Positions 34,117 to 38,697 of a stretch of DNA of 38,697 bases are shown piece after piece. The stretch covers positions 1 to 38,697 of the forward strand of contig JANXSY010000030.1 in assembly GCA_025356435.1 (NCBI GenBank), given 5' to 3'. Both the position numbers and the translations under genes were made by a program. The notes beneath the pieces are model-generated. The model had not been told where the DNA came from and searched no databases. It worked only from the letters and a program-made list of their open reading frames with translations. This stretch comes from Isosphaeraceae bacterium. GTDB taxonomy: Bacteria; Planctomycetota; Planctomycetia; Isosphaerales; Isosphaeraceae. Each line of letters starts with the position of its first letter. Position 1 is the stretch's first letter.

Positions 34117-34986
34117 CTACGCGCCGCCACGCATTTTTTGCTCAAGAGATCGGAGGGTGTTTTGGATTTCTTTTTCTCTCAACTCGGGGTCAATGTCTTG
34201 AATGTACTCGACGGCAGAGAAGTCATCGCCACGCTTCCGATTTTGAGGTGGTTCCAAGGCTTCAATGAGAAGGGCCTCAAGCGTTGCAACTAGCGCGGCG
34301 AGTGATGCGTTTAGGGCGGTCTCGCGAAGGTTTCCCTCCTGTGTTACGTCAAGCAGGCCGAACCAAGAAAATCTGTTCCAGCGACTCCCAAGCCGATCAA
34401 TTGTGTGCTCATACAATCGCTTCCCCAGTGGGCGATCGATCGTGCGTCCGACGTATACGACTGTGTGATGGTCGTAAAGAATATATAGACCTTTCTGCTT
34501 TCCGAAGTCGACCGCCTTGGATAAGGCTTGCTGTTTGCCATATATTTTGGGATCGTTGCGCCAGACAATAAGATTCCGTTGCCAATACATACCAAAGGAA
34601 TGAATTATCGAATCTGACAGATCATCCTCCAGTATCGGAGGGGTTGCTTTTGGCTTTTCCTTGACTTCAGAGGCCAAGGAAGTTGTAGCCACTCTTAAAG
34701 TGAAGGTGCCCTTTGCAACTCGAATGAATGGGGATTTCTCCCCGTCGTGCTTAATCGACGAATATATGTGAGCATTGACTGAAGCAGCCGGAGTCGCCCC
34801 GTCGGTCTCGTAGTATCCTCGCGAAAGAATAAGCTCAGATATTTCTTTGTAGTGCAGCGGCATCGTTGACTCAGCAAGTACCTTCTTTATCGCTTCTTTC
34901 CAGGATGTTTCCACGAAACTCTCCACAGAGGTCTGACTACAAAGCTCAGCGAACCTACTTGCCCGATCGATACCTGATCGTAGCAT
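34117..34986 (-). CDS. HARE-HTH and GIY-YIG domain nuclease
   Basis: A 289-residue protein, started at MLRSGIDRASRFAELCSQTS (34986); the frame runs up to 35082, and neither start has a good ribosome binding site. The N-terminal HARE-HTH domain (about residues 28-98) reads WKEAIKKVLAESTMPLHYKE then ISELILSRGYYETDGATPAA; this winged helix is known from restriction enzymes and chromatin proteins and is proposed to sense modified DNA. The GIY-YIG domain (about 165-250) has GLYIL, VVYVGRT, R190 in KRLYEH, GSRWNRFSWFG, a glutamate in LEALLIEALE and N249 in PPQNRKRGD, so the active site looks complete. The gene is AT-richer than the chromosome core, suggesting transfer. Likely a restriction-type defence nuclease; no methyltransferase is nearby. 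Confidence 0.82.
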   Translation of the reverse strand: MLRSGIDRASRFAELCSQTSVESFVETSWKEAIKKVLAESTMPLHYKEISELILSRGYYETDGATPAASVNAHIYSSIKHDGEKSPFIRVAKGTFTLRVATTSLASEVKEKPKATPPILEDDLSDSIIHSFGMYWQRNLIVWRNDPKIYGKQQALSKAVDFGKQKGLYILYDHHTVVYVGRTIDRPLGKRLYEHTIDRLGSRWNRFSWFGLLDVTQEGNLRETALNASLAALVATLEALLIEALEPPQNRKRGDDFSAVEYIQDIDPELREKEIQNTLRSLEQKMRGGA

Positions 34987-35048
34987 AATTGCGGCAGCAG
35001 GTTGGGTTTGCTTAGCTTTGCTGTTAGACGGTATCCGCTGGCTGCAAT

Positions 35049-35559
35049 CTACACGACCCACTCGGCGAGCCCAGGCTCCCACCCGTTAAACTTCACCATC
35101 GGCCACATCTCCATCTCTTGGTTGCGCGGCAAGCTCAAGAAGAGGGCGAAGGAGTTGTCCAATTCGATCCGTACCTCATCCAAGACCAAGGCGCGCGGAT
35201 CGAAGGCCCCTCTTTCCCGGCCTGTCAGAAGGGCCGACGCCGCGACCACCGCCGAATGAGTCAATCCCGAGAGGCGTTCTTCGATCCCAGACCACAGGAT
35301 GACCTGCTCTTCCGATGGGCACCGGCCACGTCCGCAGAGCATCAGCACCCCGCCGTCGGGATCAGACCTCTGTTGGTACCAGGACTCGATCGGGGCCGAG
35401 TAGGTGTATTCCCCGAGCATCGGATAGCACTCGTAGAGGCGAGTCGGGTGCCATCCGATTGGGGACGGTAGAGATCTCGCCTGTATCGTCGTACCTCCAG
35501 ACTCCGCCAAGACGCCTAGCCACATAGCTCAGCGGACCCGGCCACGGATCAACGAGCAT
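35049..35559 (-). pseudogene. Unrecognised gene, possibly frameshifted near its 5' end
   Basis: The frame from 35525 to 35049 encodes up to 158 residues ending VRIELDNSFALFLSLPRNQE then MEMWPMVKFNGWEPGLAEWV, which reads as a genuine protein. Its first 25 codons have poor GC at third positions. In the adjacent frame an ATG at 35559 gives MLVDPWPGPLSYVARRLGGV then WRYDDTGEISTVPNRMAPDS, which looks more natural and stops at 35362. Joining the two near 35435 would make one protein of about 170 residues. I do not know the family; size and content recall small immunity-type proteins. Alternatively only the 35049-35525 frame is real. It sits upstream of the GIY-YIG gene on the same strand. Confidence 0.45.
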
Positions 35560-35608
35560 CTAGAGAAGAGTGACACGGTCCGTGGCCAGGGTCTGCAATC
35601 GCTCGTGG

Positions 35609-35848
35609 CTAGGCCGCTTCGACACCCAGGCGGAGCGCTTGCCCACGATGATGCAAGGCGACGAGTTGGCTCGCCCGCAACGTGTATAACCCGTAAGTCG
35701 TTCCCGAGTTGTCGCAGAACTCGACCTCGAACGCCTCGCCATCACCGAGGACTTCGACCACCGCGCCAACCTCTCCGGCCGTGAGACCTAGCGCCGGGAT
35801 GTCCGCCATCACCGCGACCGTGTCGAGCAGTTCGATGTGTCCAGTCAT
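35609..35848 (-). CDS. DUF4926 domain protein
   Basis: A 79-residue protein started at MTGHIELLDTVAVMADIPAL, with GAGG 5 bases upstream. The DUF4926 pattern is clear: LGLTAGEVGAVVEVLGDGEA then FEVEFCDNSGTTYGLYTLRA, a small SH3-like beta barrel. DUF4926 genes are often found next to DUF6883 genes, as here, and the pair has the look of a toxin-antitoxin module; which partner is toxic is unknown to me. It begins 7 bases after the DUF6883 stop. Because of the frameshift upstream, the first part of the DUF6883 gene now also reads in frame into this gene. Confidence 0.8.
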   Translation of the reverse strand: MTGHIELLDTVAVMADIPALGLTAGEVGAVVEVLGDGEAFEVEFCDNSGTTYGLYTLRASQLVALHHRGQALRLGVEAA

Positions 35849-35855
35849 GTGAGCC

Positions 35856-36193
35856 TCATTTCGGGAGAACAAAGCATGTCGCCAGCCGTGCGAAGTCCTC
35901 ACCCGACCGGATGATCCACGCCGAACGGACGAGGGCTCGGCCCGACGGTGTGGCGACTTCAAAATCCATTGATATCGATCCCCGAACTCGTCGGCATGAC
36001 CGACGACAGCCTCCTGATCGATCGCGGCCCGGTGAATCCGTTTCCGAAGCCCTTGGGCATCGGCGGCCGTGAGACCCAAAGACGACTGGAACACGACGGC
36101 CTTGTGCGTGCCGACCGGATGTGAAGAGGATAGGCAATATTCCACGAACTTTCGGAGATCGACCTCGGCTCGATCGGCGCAGGGGAGCCTCAT
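35856..36193 (-). pseudogene. DUF6883 gene broken by a one-base deletion
   Basis: The first part, MRLPCADRAEVDLRKFVEYC then LSSSHPVGTHKAVVFQSSLG and LTAADAQGLRKRI, runs in one frame to GDRYQW. The second part, DFEVATPSGRALVRSAWIIR then SGEDFARLATCFVLPK, runs in another frame and ends at 35856. Adding one G at about 35966 (GG to GGG on the minus strand) restores a single 112-residue protein with the family's conserved Tyr-x-x-Asp-Phe. The joined length fits DUF6883. Either the gene is inactivated, the assembly has an error, or a -1 frameshift operates at this site. The intended partner is the DUF4926 gene 7 bases downstream. Confidence 0.75.
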
Positions 36194-36335
36194 AGAACTT
36201 ACCGTAACCGGGTGGACATGGGGATACAACTCACCCCAGCGCCTGACGTCGATCAGGTCTGCTTCCGTAGTGGGTTCGACGACCAGCAACTGGCCACCCA
36301 TGCGGTACAAAGCCGGTGTCCGCTGTCGCGAGAGG

Positions 36336-36433
36336 TTATTGACCTTCAGGTTGTCGAGTTTCGGTCAAAATCGTCGTAGGGATTGAAAAAGGGCGAATTG
36401 GGAAGCTAATGGACCGTAGCGTAACTACATGAA
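36336..36433 (+). repeat. Direct repeat, copy 2 (right flank of accessory module), CRISPR-repeat-like end
   Basis: The first 25 bases are identical to 33935-33959. Then comes TCGGTCAAAATCGTCGTAGG followed by GATTGAAAA; a terminal GGGATTGAAA is typical of several CRISPR repeat families. No second repeat or spacer follows, so this is at most a solitary unit with a leader-like upstream part. Confidence 0.7.
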
Positions 36434-36514
36434 CGTCAATAGATTGATTCCCTTGAGGCAGTCTGATTGCGAGCAGGGAACGCGCGGACTTCGGGGATCA
36501 GGTCAGTCGTCACA

Positions 36515-36534
36515 AACTATATACGCATATAGTT
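36515..36534. promoter_or_regulatory. AT-rich perfect inverted repeat
   Basis: AACTATAT (36515-36522) and ATATAGTT (36527-36534) form a perfect 8-bp inverted repeat around ACGC. It may be an operator or a weak minus-strand terminator for the DUF6941 gene, which ends 36 bases away; the following minus-strand bases are TTTG only. Confidence 0.35.
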
Positions 36535-36570
36535 ATTAAATTTGATTATCGATGTGTAAAGTTGGACTTA

Positions 36571-37035
36571 TCACGAGGGCGTCGAGACGAAGAACTTCCT
36601 CTCGCGGAGGAGTTGCCCCTGCGAGAGGAACTGGAAGCGATACTCGCCGGCGTGGGGGAAGTGGGCGTTGGGGAAGATGAATTGGAGTTCGACGACCTGG
36701 AGCGGGTCGGTGAACTCGACCTCGGTCTGACCGCGAAACAGCTCCTCATCGCCGCCGGCGGTGACGCACGAGATGCTCACTGGCAGCCGACCGTGGCCGT
36801 CGGTGAGGCTCAGGTAGAGGTGAAGCTCGTGGATGACGCAGGGGAGCGAGGCCGTCTCGACCCGGTCAAACAGGCCGATGAGGCTCTTCTTGTTTGATTC
36901 GACATCGGTGATGACGAGGTCGCAAAGGACCATCGCCAGCACCTCGGGCGGCTGGGCCACGTCTCGGTCCCGGTCGTTTCGGAGCGATAGTTGAGAGAAG
37001 GGCGACAGCCTCGACGGCGTTGCCTGCACTCGCAC
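36571..37035 (-). CDS. DUF6941 family protein
   Basis: A protein of up to 154 residues. The conserved part begins AQPPEVLAMVLCDLVITDVE and goes on SNKKSLIGLFDRVETASLPC, then LHLYLSLTDGHGRLP, VEFTDPLQVVELQFIFPNAH and FPHAGEYRFQFLSQGQLLRE, matching DUF6941, a beta-sandwich family of unknown function widespread in planctomycetes. The GTG at 36960 would give 129 residues and fits the family start better; the upstream codons are less convincing. There is no signal peptide. It is divergent from the HNH endonuclease gene. Confidence 0.8.
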   Translation of the reverse strand: MRVQATPSRLSPFSQLSLRNDRDRDVAQPPEVLAMVLCDLVITDVESNKKSLIGLFDRVETASLPCVIHELHLYLSLTDGHGRLPVSISCVTAGGDEELFRGQTEVEFTDPLQVVELQFIFPNAHFPHAGEYRFQFLSQGQLLRERKFFVSTPS

Positions 37036-37288
37036 GATCGTCTGATCCTACCAGAACGGCCCCGACGAGGAATCGGGTCGATCGATTTGGCGGAGCGATT
37101 CACAGCTTGGGGTTCTGAAAGATCACGTTACCGCCCTGTCGGTCAGTCGCCTGATCTCTTGATGATGCGACCGCTATCATCTTCCTCCGACCCGCGGTCT
37201 CGGTTATACATGGATTCTGAACTCCCTTATGTCACTTGAGATCGCTCCTCCGCCTCGCAAGTCAGGAGCGATTAGCAGGAGATAACTC

Positions 37289-38431
37289 GTGGCCGAGAAA
37301 CAGCACCCAAGATGGATGGATGTGGTCGGCGTTCGGGTTCGAGACCTCCTGATTGCTCATCAAGGCCGACAATTTAACTTTCACCGCTCTGGACCGTACA
37401 CACAATCAAAAGAGCTTGCCATTGGTATTTTCTTCAACGAGAATGAACCAGACGAACTACACTCTCGATTCGGTTATGAATTGAATTCTTACTTGTCTAA
37501 ACCGGGGAACGATGATAGTAGGGTCTTGTCTGCGGGCTTTCACATATTTGTGGCGGGTGTTGCGGTGAATCGCTTCCGTCCGAACCTCCAGGCGAATTTG
37601 AAGACTGTGGCCGATCTAATCGGTGCGTGGCTTCAACGCCAAGAACGTTCTAGATTTACTTTTGCCAAGCAGGGAGATGAAAAATTTGAATGGGAGCCCA
37701 GGATTGCCGTGCGCCATCTATCGTCCGAACTCGCGCTGTACGGCGACCTGGAGAGGAAGAGTTCGGGAGTATTAAAGGACCAACCCGGTCTTGTCTCCGG
37801 CACAAGTTTCCGTGTGTCGAGTTACCTGAACGATTTTAATCAGATGAGCCCCGAACGAATCGAATCAGAAGCTCCCGAAATAGCAGAAGCTGCGGTTGCT
37901 GTTTTCGACGAATTGAGCTTCCTTTACGACCTCCTCCTTCTCCCCGGCGAGAAGGTGAAAATCCGACCATCCGTAACTCCTCCGCCTCCAATCAAACCAG
38001 TCGATCCGCCCGGCCCTATAACCCCTGACCCCCCCGAAGACGAACGACCGCCTGTCTTCGCAAACGTCGTCGTAAGACAGGGACAAGGCGGATTCCGGAA
38101 CGCCCTTCTGAAAGCGTATAATGGACAGTGCGCCGTTTCTGGGTATAGCGTGGATGCGGTCCTCCAAGCGGCTCACATCAAGCCTTACTCGGGCGAAAAG
38201 TCGAACCATGTCACGAATGGGTTATTGCTTCGGGCCGATATTCACAACCTGTTCGACCTTGGATTACTCAGTATCGACCCGAAGACCAATAAGATTGAAG
38301 TCGCCCCGTCGGTGCGTGGCAGCGATTACGGCAAGTTCAATGGCTTGAGACTCCGTTTACCCAACGACAACGCGAAGCGACCCGACTCCAAGGCTCTTGA
38401 ACACCACTACAATCAACGCAAGACGAAATAG
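37289..38431 (+). CDS. HNH endonuclease (restriction-type, HNH_2)
   Basis: A 380-residue protein with a GTG start and AGGAG 7 bases upstream. The N-terminal 220 residues, including FNFHRSGPYTQSKELAIGIF and SRFGYELNSYLSKPG, form a domain I do not recognise, probably a specificity or DNA-binding part. A proline-rich linker lies at about residues 229-255. The C-terminal HNH_2 domain (268-330) has FRNALLKAYNGQCAVSGYSV with C281, then LQAAHIKPYSGEKSNHVTNG with H296, and LLLRADIHNLFDLGLLSIDP with H319, all expected residues. Such proteins are called putative restriction endonucleases. The gene is AT-richer than the chromosome core. No methyltransferase is present in the window. Confidence 0.85.
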   Translation: MAEKQHPRWMDVVGVRVRDLLIAHQGRQFNFHRSGPYTQSKELAIGIFFNENEPDELHSRFGYELNSYLSKPGNDDSRVLSAGFHIFVAGVAVNRFRPNLQANLKTVADLIGAWLQRQERSRFTFAKQGDEKFEWEPRIAVRHLSSELALYGDLERKSSGVLKDQPGLVSGTSFRVSSYLNDFNQMSPERIESEAPEIAEAAVAVFDELSFLYDLLLLPGEKVKIRPSVTPPPPIKPVDPPGPITPDPPEDERPPVFANVVVRQGQGGFRNALLKAYNGQCAVSGYSVDAVLQAAHIKPYSGEKSNHVTNGLLLRADIHNLFDLGLLSIDPKTNKIEVAPSVRGSDYGKFNGLRLRLPNDNAKRPDSKALEHHYNQRKTK

Positions 38432-38559
38432 CTTTAGCAAAGATCAAACCGATAGATGCACCTGGAATACTCGGGGCGACAGGACACGGTTAGAACTTTT
38501 TATTGAGTGCATGAATGGTTGGGACGCGTTTTTTTGTCAGCGGCTTGCCTAAAATTAAC
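38432..38559. other. Intergenic region between the HNH gene and the right-edge gene
   Basis: Two T-runs (38497-38501 and 38529-38535) lie downstream of the HNH stop on the plus strand, but I cannot pair a clear stem before either. No gene is seen. Confidence 0.3.
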
Positions 38560-38697
38560 TCACGACTTTCCGTTGTCCACGACGCCCCCTAGACTGGTGT
38601 GAAGTCTTACGTCCACGGCTTCCTTGAGTTCGCGTGCATTTGCCCAGAGTCCCTTATCAAATAACTCGTCATTATTTGTCTTGAAAATGGGCTCACC
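38560..38697 (-). CDS. C-terminal end of an unrecognised protein (5' part off the right edge)
   Basis: The last 45 codons of a minus-strand gene, reading GEPIFKTNNDELFDKGLWAN then ARELKEAVDVRLHTSLGGVV and ending with TGA at 38560-38562. The composition looks like a real soluble protein, and the frame is open to the window edge. Too little is present to name it. It is convergent with the HNH gene. Confidence 0.55.
   Translation of the reverse strand, partial: GEPIFKTNNDELFDKGLWANARELKEAVDVRLHTSLGGVVDNGKS

Noticed and set aside
36194..36310. N-terminal extension of the DUF6883 gene to a TTG at 36310
   Set aside because: The family starts at MRLP; the upstream codons have no support and begin just after a stop inside the repeat.
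33935..36433. A true CRISPR array
   Set aside because: Only two diverged repeat copies 2.4 kb apart, with genes and no spacers between them.

Overview
The window is high-GC chromosomal DNA from a planctomycete, most likely of the Isosphaeraceae type. The lineage call is an inference from gene content: a DUF1800/DUF1501 pair with a Tat signal, a PEP-CTERM protein, a GtaA-type glutaminase, a formaldehyde-activating-enzyme (Fae) homologue, many secreted proteins of unknown function, and intergenic palindromic elements.

Layout. (1) 1-3636, minus: NADH-quinone oxidoreductase subunits L and M; nuoM runs off the left edge. (2) 3942-7597, plus: a secreted unknown protein, an M19-type dipeptidase and an MSOX-type amine oxidase, tightly packed. 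(3) 7604-12393, minus: the translation/replication cluster rplY-pth-rpsF-ssb-rplI-dnaB, without the rpsR gene that usually sits between ssb and rplI, and with a lysine-rich N-terminal extension on L9. (4) 13174-13947, plus: a membrane-anchored TPR protein whose 5' end looks frameshifted, then a strong bidirectional terminator. (5) 14055-18045, minus: hisS-hisZ-hisG, joined by two 4-base ATGA overlaps. (6) 18134-20343, minus: an MlaE permease and an MlaD/MCE protein with an OmpA-like C-terminus. A MITE-like element lies between them and no MlaF ATPase gene is present. (7) 20782-26122: a PEP-CTERM protein (plus), then minus-strand DUF1501, DUF1800 and a large secreted protein, with a G-rich palindromic element between DUF1501 and DUF1800. 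(8) 26322-29849: small proteins, an SDR oxidoreductase and class II fumarase, with two tail-to-tail gene overlaps. (9) 29879-33818: an Fae paralogue that seems to lack the catalytic histidine, a tandem thioredoxin-fold protein, and a secreted glutaminase-A family enzyme.

From about 33.9 kb to the right edge the region is accessory and partly AT-richer. It holds a HARE-HTH/GIY-YIG nuclease, an unknown protein with an ambiguous or shifted frame, a DUF6883 gene broken by one base next to DUF4926 (toxin-antitoxin-like), a DUF6941 protein, an HNH endonuclease and the end of an unrecognised gene. Two diverged copies of a roughly 100-bp direct repeat, one ending like a CRISPR repeat, bracket the 2.4-kb part that carries the GIY-YIG and DUF6883/DUF4926 genes. 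This bracketed module is the best candidate for something undescribed; its defence role is inferred, not shown.
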